Part shown: positions 16,879 to 24,977 of the stretch, piece after piece
How the letters are laid out: every line of letters begins with the position of its first letter
Numbering within the stretch: position 1 is the stretch's first letter
IMG/VR virus record: IMGVR_UViG_3300027763_000001
Span: 30,462 to 94,461 of that record
Direction: 5' to 3' (one strand)
From: a virus
Length of the DNA: 64,000 nucleotides
The notes under the pieces: model-generated
Database searches by the model: none
Told to the model about the DNA's origin: nothing
Seen by the model: the letters and a program-made list of their open reading frames with translations, nothing else
Position numbers and translations under genes: made by a program

Positions 16879-17217
16879 TTACTTAGGCAGCCTCATCTCA
16901 TCCCGCAGGCAGTGGTGCATCGCCAGCTTGCGCATGTCCTCGAGGTGGCGCTCCGTGGCCGCCAGGGAGCCTGCTGAGCCGCTTCCTTCACTGGGGCGCA
17001 GGCCACACTGCCAGAGCTGGTCCATCAACCCCTGGGCTTCGGTGGGGGCCAGGGTGAACAAGGGGCGGTGCGGGAAGCATTGATCGGATGGAAGCGGCTC
17101 CATCGCCAAGCCCGTCGCGATCAAAAGGTCGCTTCCCGTCCGACCGCCCAAGCTTCCCAGCTGGAACTCGATGGAGCTTCCCCAGGCGGCGCGTTGGGCG
17201 TAGATCTTGAAGGTCAT
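16879..17217 (-). CDS. Hypothetical protein
   Basis: 112 aa if started at ATG 17217 (MTFKIYAQRAAWGSSIEFQLGSLGG...). A longer frame from 17277 would overlap the upstream gene by 32 nt and adds unconvincing residues. Beta strands lie in the N-terminal half and helices in the C-terminal half (ATERHLEDMRKLAMHHCLRDEM). No family is recognised. It is transcribed with the endolysin group. Confidence 0.5.
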   Translation of the reverse strand: MTFKIYAQRAAWGSSIEFQLGSLGGRTGSDLLIATGLAMEPLPSDQCFPHRPLFTLAPTEAQGLMDQLWQCGLRPSEGSGSAGSLAATERHLEDMRKLAMHHCLRDEMRLPK

Positions 17218-17245
17218 GGTCAGCAATCCCAAGGGGTAGAGGTCG

Positions 17246-17875
17246 TCACGACGGCAGCCCCGCCCGCTCGAGGTCACCGGCCGTCTGCCGCCCCTGCCAG
17301 GTGGCCGAGCGCATCAGCCGCTCCTGCACGTCAGCTGCCGCATGGCCGTCCCACTCGGGGGCCAACGGCAGCTCTATGACGTGCGAAATGGCTCTGATCG
17401 CTCCCAGGTCGCTCACCGGCAAGTGATAGGTGACACGCTCCCACTGCTGCTCACCCGTGCGGAGGTCCATGCCGGCCACAAAGAACCCCTCGAACATCCC
17501 GCCGTCGCCGTGCTTGAGCGAAAACCAGGGATTACAGTCCTCGGCCGTGGCAGCCATCAGCGCCAGGAACAGCGCGTGCCGGTGCTCGTAGAGCTCGCGG
17601 AAGGTGTGATACCCGTCGCTGGTGTCCTCGTCGGCCGGGCGCCTCCGGGACTCGTCGTAGCCCGCCATGATGGCGTTGGCGAACCAACCGAGCATGGCGT
17701 CGGTGGTATCGACCTGCAGGCCGTCACCGTGCAACTGGGCGAGCCTGGTGTCCGGGTTGATCGCCACGAACGCCTTGGCCCAAGCCATCGCATCCATCGA
17801 GCAGTGCCAGTGCTTCCCGTCGGAACCGCGAATGCCGTCTGCGGGGCCAGGAATCGGGTGCATCGGTAGATCCAT
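17246..17875 (-). CDS. Widespread uncharacterised phage protein (DGYHTF-ELY-HR family)
   Basis: 209 aa from ATG 17875, 2 nt after the endolysin stop. It carries the signature DGYHTFRELYEHRHALFLALM (about residues 87-107), then W-x-S-L-x-H-x-D-G-G-M-F-x-G-x-F-V-A-G, a YHLP stretch, and WDGHAAADVQERL near the C-terminus. This order is found in an uncharacterised phage/prophage family whose conserved His and Asp residues suggest an enzyme or metal site, though no activity is established. The position after the endolysin makes a late function likely. Confidence 0.55.
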   Translation of the reverse strand: MDLPMHPIPGPADGIRGSDGKHWHCSMDAMAWAKAFVAINPDTRLAQLHGDGLQVDTTDAMLGWFANAIMAGYDESRRRPADEDTSDGYHTFRELYEHRHALFLALMAATAEDCNPWFSLKHGDGGMFEGFFVAGMDLRTGEQQWERVTYHLPVSDLGAIRAISHVIELPLAPEWDGHAAADVQERLMRSATWQGRQTAGDLERAGLPS

Positions 17876-17877
17876 GA

Positions 17878-19056
17878 TCAGTAGTCCCAAGTGACGCAAG
17901 GTGAAACGCCGGCCTTCGGGTGGAACCCGCCGCCATTGCGCTTGTCGATGTGCAGGAACCCTTTGCGGCGTCCGTCGCCGAGGGCACCGCTCCAGCGGGG
18001 CTTAAGCCACCGGAACATGCCATCGAGATCGCCGTCGGCCGGGCAGATGTCCAGTGCGTCGCCCACGACGTGCCGGCTGTCTGCCACCCCGCCGGCCGCC
18101 CGGTTGTAGGGCTCAGGCCGGTAGCCGCTGGTCAGGAGCACTGCTCCGTTCCAGTGGTCCCGGATCGCATCAGCGTCACGAATCACCGCCAGGATGTTCT
18201 TTTCCTCGGGCGAGCCAGCTGCCGGGCGCCGGCGCAGGTCTCCCCGCAGCACCTCGCGGACCGTGAAGTACCGGCCCACGGGCGCGTTCAGATCGGTCCA
18301 GTCCACGGTGGTGATCCGCCCGATCGCGGGAACTGGCGCGACCTCGGGGGCGAAGTGGGGCCCGAAGACGTACCACTGGCCGGGCTGCCCCTCGACGGTC
18401 ACCAAGTCGTGCGCGTCGCCCGCAATCTCTTCGATTGAGGTAAAGCGGATCAGCTGATTCGGCGCCACCTTGATTCGCCCAGAGGCAGAAAGGTAGCTGC
18501 TAGGAATTGGAGCCTTTTTCAGGAACGTGTCCTGCGTGGCCTTCAAGATCTGGGTCATGACGGTTTCAAGGTTCCAAAGGGCCGCTTCACGGTGACGACG
18601 GTTGGTGAGTTCAGGCGAAAGTCTACCAAGGTTGTCGCGATCGAACTTCAGCAGCAAGGGTTCAATCGCGCCCGGGTAGCCCCAGATTGAGCGCAGCTGC
18701 CTGCGCCTATGCGCTTGCTCGTGCTGGACCCCCCGCTCATCGCCGCAGCCCGGGCCCAACAGAAAGGCCAGCACCGCCGCTCGCTGCGACGGCCCCAGCA
18801 GGTCCCAGCCTGCCAGGGCCTTGCGGGCCAGCTCGTCGCAAGAAAGCAGTTCTTGCGATAGCAGAGCATCCGCCTGCGCCCGGGTCGCCCGGTCTCCCAG
18901 GATTACCCCGGTCCAGCCGTGCATCGTCAACCGATAGCCAACTTCTGCGACCCCGGACTCGTTCAGGCGTGCCTCTTCGATCAGGGGCGTCGTTTCGCGG
19001 ACCAGATCGGCGGCCTGGCTCAGCGCCCGGGTGCCACGCTCAGGCAGGGGCCCCAA
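17878..19056 (-). CDS. Endolysin: GH24-like lysozyme plus M15 peptidase
   Basis: 392 aa, TTG start at 19056, overlapping the upstream gene by 17 nt. Residues about 25-105 (EARLNESGVAEVGYRLTMHG ... ALLSQELLSCDEL ... SQRAAVLAFLLGPG) follow the phage-lysozyme (GH24) layout. Residues about 195-245 are SH3-like. The C-terminal third is a D-Ala-D-Ala/L,D-peptidase M15 domain with SRHVVGDALDI (H329, D336) and FLHID (H369) as zinc ligands. It would cleave peptidoglycan at both glycan and peptide levels. No holin is obvious beside it. The GH24 half is weaker than the M15 half and may be degenerate. Confidence 0.75.
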   Translation of the reverse strand: MGPLPERGTRALSQAADLVRETTPLIEEARLNESGVAEVGYRLTMHGWTGVILGDRATRAQADALLSQELLSCDELARKALAGWDLLGPSQRAAVLAFLLGPGCGDERGVQHEQAHRRRQLRSIWGYPGAIEPLLLKFDRDNLGRLSPELTNRRHREAALWNLETVMTQILKATQDTFLKKAPIPSSYLSASGRIKVAPNQLIRFTSIEEIAGDAHDLVTVEGQPGQWYVFGPHFAPEVAPVPAIGRITTVDWTDLNAPVGRYFTVREVLRGDLRRRPAAGSPEEKNILAVIRDADAIRDHWNGAVLLTSGYRPEPYNRAAGGVADSRHVVGDALDICPADGDLDGMFRWLKPRWSGALGDGRRKGFLHIDKRNGGGFHPKAGVSPCVTWDY

Positions 19057-19264
19057 CGGCCTGGGCTAAAACAGCGGTGACTGCCGCCTGGTCGCTCATA
19101 TCGACTCCGGCCGCCTGGGCAATCGCCGCCACCCCGGCATGGCCGGGAAGCTCTCCGCCCTGGGACAAGACGTGCTGCTTGAGCCCGTTCTTGTAGGCCA
19201 AGGCCATGGCCGAACCCGGTTGCTGTAGATGGGGGGCCGAGGCCACGAAGTTGGAAGCGTTCAT
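19040..19264 (-). CDS. Small Ala/Gln-rich late protein
   Basis: 74 aa (MNASNFVASAPHLQQPGSAM ... VTAVLAQAVGAPA). It is alanine-rich and mostly helical, without a convincing membrane-spanning segment. The ATG lies on the stop of the upstream Pro/Gln-rich gene and its own stop overlaps the endolysin start, so it is translationally coupled on both sides. Being next to the endolysin raises the idea of a lysis accessory protein, but the hydrophobicity is too low for a typical holin. Confidence 0.55.
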   Translation of the reverse strand: MNASNFVASAPHLQQPGSAMALAYKNGLKQHVLSQGGELPGHAGVAAIAQAAGVDMSDQAAVTAVLAQAVGAPA

Positions 19265-20430
19265 CAGTTCTCACCCATCAGCTGGCGGGACATCAGGGCT
19301 TGAGGTAGCGCGGCCATGTTCTGACTGTAGAGCGCAGCAGCGGCCCTGGGGTCACTGTCCATCAAAGCGAAAACGGTCGCCAGGATGTCATTACCGTTCG
19401 CGCTGCCACCCTGCCCCGGGGGCCGCATCTCCAGTTGCGGGCGCTGATACAAAGGCTGGCCTTGGGGCTCGGGGGGCTGAGCCTGGAACCGGGGCTGGCC
19501 CTGAGCCTGGAACTGGGGGTAGCCCTGGGGCGTGCCCCCAGCGGGGTACTGGTTGTAGCCTTCCATCAGCTCGGGGGCTCGCGCACCGCTCCTGGGGGGC
19601 AGCATGCGTCCGCTGGACTCGCCGTAGGCCACTTCGGCGGCCAGACGGTCACGAGGGCCTTCCTGGGCCGGAGCTGCAGGCAGCTCGCCGGGGCCGCCGG
19701 GGCCGAAAAACTCAGTAGTGTACTGGGCCAGTAGGGGAGGGCTTGAGAGGATAGTGTGATAGGCCGCGTTGTCCTCGGCGGCTGCGGTGATCAAGGTGTG
19801 AGCGTTCTGCAGGTTTTGGTGAAGCTGCTGGGCCTGGGCAGTCACATCGAGAGTCTGCTGGGCCTGACGCAACAGAGCGTCCTCAATCACGCAGGAATAG
19901 TGATTGAGCAGCGCCGGGGCCTCGGGCCCAAAATGCTGCAGAACCTCAAGACTTGCGCCGCTGAGGCCGCCCAGGTACTGGTCGCCCGTTGGCGCGGCGG
20001 TAGCCAACGGCGAAGGGGTCGCCGCCCACTGCTGGAGCTGGGCCTGGGCCGGGTGCGGCTGGGAGTAAGGCGCGGGGCTGTAAACCGGTTGCTGGAACAC
20101 CTGGGGCGGGGCCATTACCCCAGCCGGAGCTGGAGCCGGGGCGGGCACTGGCTGGGTCTGCGGCCAGAACTGAACCGGGGCTTGGGAGCTGGGCGTCGCG
20201 CTCGAAGAGTTGTAAAGCCCTTGAAGGGCCGCGTCCCATTGGCTCACCGCCTGGGGCGCCGGTTGGGAATAGGGCACTACCAGGGCCTGTGGCGCCGGAG
20301 CCGTCTGGTACGAAGGTGGGTGGCTCGCCGCCGGTGCTTGCTGGTAGGCCTCTGGCGAGGCGGGAGCGCTGGAAGGCATCGAGCCCTGCGGGATCGCCGG
20401 AGCCTGAGGAGTCGCGGTAGGTCCCTGCAT
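19264..20430 (-). CDS. Pro/Gln/Ala-rich virion or scaffold-like protein
   Basis: 388 aa. The first 140 residues are a low-complexity Pro/Gln/Ala/Ser tract. Residues about 155-240 are helical (LLNHYSCVIEDALLRQAQQT, QAQQLHQNLQNAHTLITAAAED), then Q/P/G-rich again. An in-frame stop lies two codons before ATG 20430, so the frame opens there. The first 485 nt overlap the 3' part of the portal frame. The position between portal and endolysin and the helical, soluble, low-complexity composition fit a scaffold or internal head protein. That is inference, since no family was recognised. Confidence 0.55.
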   Translation of the reverse strand: MQGPTATPQAPAIPQGSMPSSAPASPEAYQQAPAASHPPSYQTAPAPQALVVPYSQPAPQAVSQWDAALQGLYNSSSATPSSQAPVQFWPQTQPVPAPAPAPAGVMAPPQVFQQPVYSPAPYSQPHPAQAQLQQWAATPSPLATAAPTGDQYLGGLSGASLEVLQHFGPEAPALLNHYSCVIEDALLRQAQQTLDVTAQAQQLHQNLQNAHTLITAAAEDNAAYHTILSSPPLLAQYTTEFFGPGGPGELPAAPAQEGPRDRLAAEVAYGESSGRMLPPRSGARAPELMEGYNQYPAGGTPQGYPQFQAQGQPRFQAQPPEPQGQPLYQRPQLEMRPPGQGGSANGNDILATVFALMDSDPRAAAALYSQNMAALPQALMSRQLMGEN

Positions 20431-22177
20431 AGGTCAGCTCTCGCTTGAGGAAATCGAAGGCCCGGTAGATGTAGGGCGTCAGGTCCAGTCTAGGGTCTGC
20501 CAGGAGCGGCAGATTGGGAACCTGAGGATGCGGCGTTTGCTGCATCTGGGACACCAGCGACAGAAAAGTCGCAATACTGGCCTGGGTCTGCTGCGCCATC
20601 CTAAACGGGAAGCCGCTCAACATTGCACTTCGTTCTTCATCTGTTTTGTCGGGGAACAGATGACGCAAGGCCTCAACCGAGGCAACTCCCAGTTCTTGCA
20701 GGTTGCGCACCACAATCGACTTCTGCAGGATGTCATCCGCCGAGTCCTCGAACACGGGTCCGCGCCAGCGCCAATCCACCTGGCGGTCCCCGTCGGGAAT
20801 CAGTCCCGTTACCCCAGGCGGCATGGCCTGCTCTTGCACCGCCTTGCGAATTGCCTCTTCGAGCTTGGCGTCGTACTTGGCCATCGCCGCATCGAACGCC
20901 TCGGCCTCCTTGCGGAACTTCTTGGGATCGGTAGCCTCTTCCTGCAGGGGCGCCTCAGGGCGCTTCATTTTGATCGCCGCGGCGAACGATTCGCGAAACA
21001 CCCGCTCCTCGTTGTAGATGATCAGCGCCAGCAACTTGCACAGCCCGTAGGTGAGCAGTCCGCGGCACTTCCGCCCGGCCGTGGCGGCAGGCCGGCCAAA
21101 CAGGCTCTTGATCTCGTAGGCAGTTGCCCCGCTACTTATCCCCAGCTCGTCGACGCCACCCAGGACCCCCCGCAGTTCTTCGCGGTACTGACGAGCGTAG
21201 AGATTTTGATCGCCACTGACCGAGTCTGGCGTGATATACGCCACCCGGTCAGTGGGGTCCACGTTAGAAATAATTCGAGCAATCTTGAAGCCACGCTCAC
21301 GCCCGCCCCCCGAGCCCGCTGGCGGCGACATCCGCGTTGAAGGCGCCCCTTCGCCAGAGAAGCCAGCCTGAGACGCAATTGTCGGCCGCTGCGCCGGCGA
21401 TCCAGTCGAAGCCTCGGTCGTGATGTCCGTCTTGGGTCTTGAAGACACCAGGGTCGGGTTGCCAAAAAACCTGATGTTTTCCCTGATGTTGCCTACCAGC
21501 TCGTCGTGGCCGGTTATCTGTGACTCCAGCCAATCGAAGTCACCGGTGGCGTCCATCCCGGTGGACCTCATTTTATTAAAAGCTTCTACCGCCGGGATGA
21601 AGCCCAGGGAATTGCGCACCGTCCTGGTTCTGCCGAACATCTCGCCTGTGAACGGCCCGGCCGCGTCAAGGTTCGGCCGCGACATCAGGATCGTTTCACG
21701 AATCGAGTCCCGGCGCACCACAAGCTTCACCCACTGCTGCATCTGGCCGTTGGGCCCGGGATTGGCCGACATCCCCGCCCCTGGCTTTACCTCGTAGCTG
21801 TAGACCAGGATCAGCTCGTCGATCTCAGCCATCGCGTCGTAATACGCTCGGTAGTCGCTCTTAGGGAACCACAGGATCCGGTAACTATCCTTGACCGGGC
21901 GGAAGAACCAGATCCCCTTGCCGTCCAGCAAGAAGTCATCAACCACGCCCTCCAGACGCTGGTCGACCTCGTTCTCGGTGATCAGATTCTGCAGAAACGT
22001 CTTGCGATGCCCGAAGGTGTCCTGCTTGGGGTAAAACTCGATACCTTGCCGCAGCATGAACAATTGCTGCTGGACCAAGTGGCCGCCCACCACCAAAGTG
22101 TCCGATTCACCAGATGCCGTGCGGGACCTGAGAGCCTCTAGCAACTCACGAAAACGTTGGGATTTGGCTGCCGGCAT
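19946..22177 (-). CDS. Portal protein
   Basis: 743 aa. The N-terminal domain (residues 1-250) shows portal features: GGHLVQQQLFMLRQGIEFYP, ENEVDQRLEGVVDDFLLDGK, then IWFFRPVKDSYRILWFPKSDY. A long clip/stem region and helical core follow (QYREELRGVLGGVDELGISSGATAYEIKSLFG, typical of portal proteins; YDAKLEEAIRKAVQEQ). The portal-like sequence ends near residue 585; the last 160 residues are Pro/Gly/Ala-rich and are overlapped out of frame by the next gene. It starts 1 nt after the terminase stop. It forms the dodecameric head vertex through which DNA is packaged. Confidence 0.85.
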   Translation of the reverse strand: MPAAKSQRFRELLEALRSRTASGESDTLVVGGHLVQQQLFMLRQGIEFYPKQDTFGHRKTFLQNLITENEVDQRLEGVVDDFLLDGKGIWFFRPVKDSYRILWFPKSDYRAYYDAMAEIDELILVYSYEVKPGAGMSANPGPNGQMQQWVKLVVRRDSIRETILMSRPNLDAAGPFTGEMFGRTRTVRNSLGFIPAVEAFNKMRSTGMDATGDFDWLESQITGHDELVGNIRENIRFFGNPTLVSSRPKTDITTEASTGSPAQRPTIASQAGFSGEGAPSTRMSPPAGSGGGRERGFKIARIISNVDPTDRVAYITPDSVSGDQNLYARQYREELRGVLGGVDELGISSGATAYEIKSLFGRPAATAGRKCRGLLTYGLCKLLALIIYNEERVFRESFAAAIKMKRPEAPLQEEATDPKKFRKEAEAFDAAMAKYDAKLEEAIRKAVQEQAMPPGVTGLIPDGDRQVDWRWRGPVFEDSADDILQKSIVVRNLQELGVASVEALRHLFPDKTDEERSAMLSGFPFRMAQQTQASIATFLSLVSQMQQTPHPQVPNLPLLADPRLDLTPYIYRAFDFLKRELTYAGTYRDSSGSGDPAGLDAFQRSRLARGLPASTGGEPPTFVPDGSGATGPGSALFPTGAPGGEPMGRGPSRALQLFERDAQLPSPGSVLAADPASARPGSSSGWGNGPAPGVPATGLQPRALLPAAPGPGPAPAVGGDPFAVGYRRANGRPVPGRPQRRKS

Positions 22178-22178
22178 T

Positions 22179-23777
22179 TCAGTATTCGACCTCGACCGCG
22201 GAGCGGCTCATCAGTGACTGAACCACAATGTTAAGACTGTCCACGCAGTCGTCATTCGTGCAGTGGCCGAAATTGACAACCTCATCGATCATCACCTTGA
22301 AGTCCCGGTACCGGTTGAGCCGGACCTTGCCGGTCTGGAGCAGCCCCATTATTCCCCGCAGGCGCGCCATTTTGTCCCCCTTCAGCCCCTTGATCGGGCT
22401 GGGCCGCAGGTTGAACAGCTGCCGCTCCTCGTGGCAGATTCGCTGGAAATCCCCGCTGAACGACTTCTGGTAAGCCACTGCTTCCGGCCAGATCGTCACC
22501 TCGCTGGACGTCGCAAAGAACTGAGGCTTCCCGTCGCTCAGCGGCTCCCCCTCCCGCAGCAGGTTCCACTCGACCAAAAGCTCGCAAAGCGCGTCAATTT
22601 TTTCGACGTTGCCGATCGTGCGCAGCCGCCGGTAGTCGATTATGTAACAGGCATCCCCCAGGCGGCCAGCCAGGGTGAACACGGTCCAGTCGTGCCGTTC
22701 GGTAAGCCCGGCTGACAGGTCGATCCCGACTCCGATCTCGTCGTAGACCTCAGGGAGCTCGACCATGCGGAACAGGCTCGGGCTGATTCCCAGCTCGGTG
22801 GTGCTCACCGGCTTGTTGAGGTACTGATATGCAAAGGCGACGTAGTCCTTGGTCTGCTGGGCCAGCAGGTACTTGAGACTCCACATTGCCGGCCAGTAGC
22901 TGCGCGGCGTGCCGTCGTTGCTGTATTCGATCGCGGCCTGGGTGATCACCTTCCAGCCGTTCTTGGGCACGAAGGTGGTGGCAAACATGTCATCGAAGTG
23001 GAACCGAGTGCCCAGCACCAGCGAGCGGCCCCCTTCGAACCGGGTGGGCCCGATCACCGCGTTCCAGTTGTGCTCCATCTCCCGGCGCACGTCCGGATTG
23101 GCGATGTCCGACTGGCTCTTAATCAGGTCGTCCACCACGATCAGGTTGGCCCGTTTCGAGGTGATTGCTCCTCGCAGGCCGGCGCAGGCCAGGGTGAAGG
23201 CGTCCTCGCCTCGCGTGTCGATCCCCGCAAAAGCGAAATCGATCGCCCACAGCTCGTCCCCCTTCTTCTGCCGGCTCATCCGCACGTTCGGGAAGATCAG
23301 CCGGTAGTCGTCCGAGTTGATAATCGACTTGACCGCCGCGCTCTTGGCCCGCGCCACCTGCACGTTGTACGACACGTACAGGACGCGCAGCAGCTTGTGC
23401 TCCAGGGCGTGCTTGCCAATCAGCCAAGCCAGTAACATGGCCACGAAGGTGCTTTTGGCGCTTCCCCTGGGGCTCAGCAGGGCCGTGTCAGGCCCAGCGA
23501 TATGGCTCAGATGCTCGTTGCTCTGGCCTGTGAGGAAGACCTCGTACCACTCACGCATGTGCCGCGGCGGCGGCTTGCCCATGCGGGTGCAGAATGCCTC
23601 GAAACTCTCGCGGGCTACCAGGATCTCCGCTGGCGTCTCGTCGGCAACCTCCTTTACCTCGGGCGCGCCCTGAGCGAAGGGCACGACAGGGTTGGCCGCC
23701 GCGGCAGAAGCCATGGCCGATACTGCAGCTTCACGGGCAGCCCGGCGGTAAGCGAGAACGCGAGACGTGGCCGGCAT
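22179..23777 (-). CDS. terL: Terminase large subunit
   Basis: 532 aa. The ATPase domain has Walker A SPRGSAKST (about 102-110), a variant in which the usual G before K is Ala. Walker B is LIVVDD (212-217) and a coupling motif is LGTRFH (about 257). The RNase H-like nuclease domain begins with GVGIDLSAGLTERHDW (about 350) and ends with NDDCVDSLN (about 510), supplying acidic metal ligands. It cuts concatemers and drives DNA packaging through the portal, whose gene follows 1 nt later. An Ala-rich N-terminal extension of about 50 residues precedes the ATPase. Confidence 0.93.
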   Translation of the reverse strand: MPATSRVLAYRRAAREAAVSAMASAAAANPVVPFAQGAPEVKEVADETPAEILVARESFEAFCTRMGKPPPRHMREWYEVFLTGQSNEHLSHIAGPDTALLSPRGSAKSTFVAMLLAWLIGKHALEHKLLRVLYVSYNVQVARAKSAAVKSIINSDDYRLIFPNVRMSRQKKGDELWAIDFAFAGIDTRGEDAFTLACAGLRGAITSKRANLIVVDDLIKSQSDIANPDVRREMEHNWNAVIGPTRFEGGRSLVLGTRFHFDDMFATTFVPKNGWKVITQAAIEYSNDGTPRSYWPAMWSLKYLLAQQTKDYVAFAYQYLNKPVSTTELGISPSLFRMVELPEVYDEIGVGIDLSAGLTERHDWTVFTLAGRLGDACYIIDYRRLRTIGNVEKIDALCELLVEWNLLREGEPLSDGKPQFFATSSEVTIWPEAVAYQKSFSGDFQRICHEERQLFNLRPSPIKGLKGDKMARLRGIMGLLQTGKVRLNRYRDFKVMIDEVVNFGHCTNDDCVDSLNIVVQSLMSRSAVEVEY

Positions 23778-23832
23778 CTTGCCAGGCTAGAGCAAGACGC
23801 ATGAGACGCAAATTGAGACAGCTTGGCCGGCC

Positions 23833-24345
23833 TCAGCGCTCGTCCATCAAGACCGCCCACACCGCCTTGAACGCTTGAGCCAGCGCTGATTCCATGTCGG
23901 CACTCCCCGCAAAGATTGCCCGCAGCTCCCGCATCACCCGATCCGCCCCGGCCATCATCAAGCCCCGCCTATCGAGGGTTCGCGCCATCTTGTCCACTTC
24001 GGTGAGATGCCCCCGTAGCTCCCGCGAGAGGAACGCAATCCGCGAGTACCCCTCTTTAGCGTCCAGGGTCTCGCTGGCTATCAGGACTCGGGCGTCCGCA
24101 ATGTCGGTCTTCAGCTTGTCCGCTTCAGCCAGCAGCACCTTGCGCCGGTCTGTCCGCGGGTAAAGCTCATTGGCCCAGGCGATCAAGTCACCCATCGAGC
24201 CGGTGTACCCCATCACTGTCGCCAGGGTCCAAATCTCGATCGGCGAAGTGGCGGTCTCCACCGTGTCGATAAACAGCTCTCGATCGGCGTCAGCCAGCAT
24301 GCGCAGGAATTGCGCCACCTGGCTGACAACCTGTGCAGGCATCAT
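23833..24345 (-). CDS. Candidate terminase small subunit
   Basis: 170 aa, almost entirely helical (MMPAQVVSQVAQFLRMLADADRELF ... SRELRGHLTEVDKMARTLDRRGLMM). It lies directly upstream of TerL with a 55-bp gap, the usual place for TerS, and has a TerS-like size, an N-terminal helix pair and a central coiled-coil-like stretch. A clear helix-turn-helix is not visible, so the assignment leans on position. Its start overlaps the stop of the upstream repeat protein. Confidence 0.4.
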   Translation of the reverse strand: MMPAQVVSQVAQFLRMLADADRELFIDTVETATSPIEIWTLATVMGYTGSMGDLIAWANELYPRTDRRKVLLAEADKLKTDIADARVLIASETLDAKEGYSRIAFLSRELRGHLTEVDKMARTLDRRGLMMAGADRVMRELRAIFAGSADMESALAQAFKAVWAVLMDER

Positions 24346-24974
24346 CCGTAGTACCTCTGGCCTTGCTGACGGACCCGGTCCCTGTCGCTATCCCGCAGCC
24401 GGTTCGTGTTGTCCGTAGCGTTGTTCTGCGACAGCCGGCTCTCCTCGCCCTGCACCCGGTAACCCAGCCGGTCCTGCTCGCCCCGGGCAGTCACTCCCAG
24501 CCGGTCCTGCTCGCCCCGGGCAGTCACTCCCAGCCGGTCCTGCTCGCCCCGGGCAGTCACTCCCAGCCGGTCCTGCTCGCCACCGGTGACAAGGCCTCGC
24601 CGCTGCTGGTCCCCTTGGGTCATGATCTGGTCCTTGGTCAGTTCGCCTTCAACGCTCATCAATTCTTTCTTCGAGCCGGTCTCGGCCGCCAGAAGCTCGA
24701 GGGTATTCCCCTTGCGCAGGTTTTCGACACTCTGTTGGTACCGCGTCAGCGACCCCAAGAAGGCGTTGTCGTACTCCATCTGGTTCGCAGTATTGAGACC
24801 CGTCCCATAGCTGTCTGCAAGCTTCCCAACCGCGATCCCCGAGAGCGCTTCATTGCCGGCGTACTTGTTCGCCAGGTTCACCAGCCCCGACTGAGACCTG
24901 TCATAGATCGATGCCGCAACGCTACCCCCGTAGGGCTGCCCGCCAGAACCAGTACCCGATGCAAAAGATGCCAT
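24342..24974 (-). CDS. Repeat-containing virion protein
   Basis: 210 aa. It has a Gly/Ser-rich N-terminus and a helical middle (YDNAFLGSLTRYQQSVENLRKGNTLELL), then three exact 11-residue repeats GVTARGEQDRL plus partial copies, and an Arg/Asp/Gln-rich tail (RDSDRDRVRQQGQRYYG). The charged heptad-like repeats suggest an extended coiled coil. It is one of several Gly/Ala/Gln-rich proteins in tandem that resemble internal or ejected virion proteins; this role is inferred from context. Confidence 0.6.
   Translation of the reverse strand: MASFASGTGSGGQPYGGSVAASIYDRSQSGLVNLANKYAGNEALSGIAVGKLADSYGTGLNTANQMEYDNAFLGSLTRYQQSVENLRKGNTLELLAAETGSKKELMSVEGELTKDQIMTQGDQQRRGLVTGGEQDRLGVTARGEQDRLGVTARGEQDRLGVTARGEQDRLGYRVQGEESRLSQNNATDNTNRLRDSDRDRVRQQGQRYYG
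24463..24581. repeat. 33-bp tandem repeat, three full copies plus 20 nt
   Basis: Identical 33-nt units start at 24463, 24496 and 24529, with a 20-nt partial copy at 24562. They stay in frame within the 24342-24974 gene and encode GVTARGEQDRL. Exact identity at every position suggests recent expansion or contraction by slippage or unequal exchange. There are no spacers, so this is not a CRISPR array. Confidence 0.95.
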
Positions 24975-24977
24975 GGC

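Noticed and set aside
24463-24581. Possible CRISPR array
   Set aside because: The 33-nt units are contiguous with no spacers and stay in frame within a gene.
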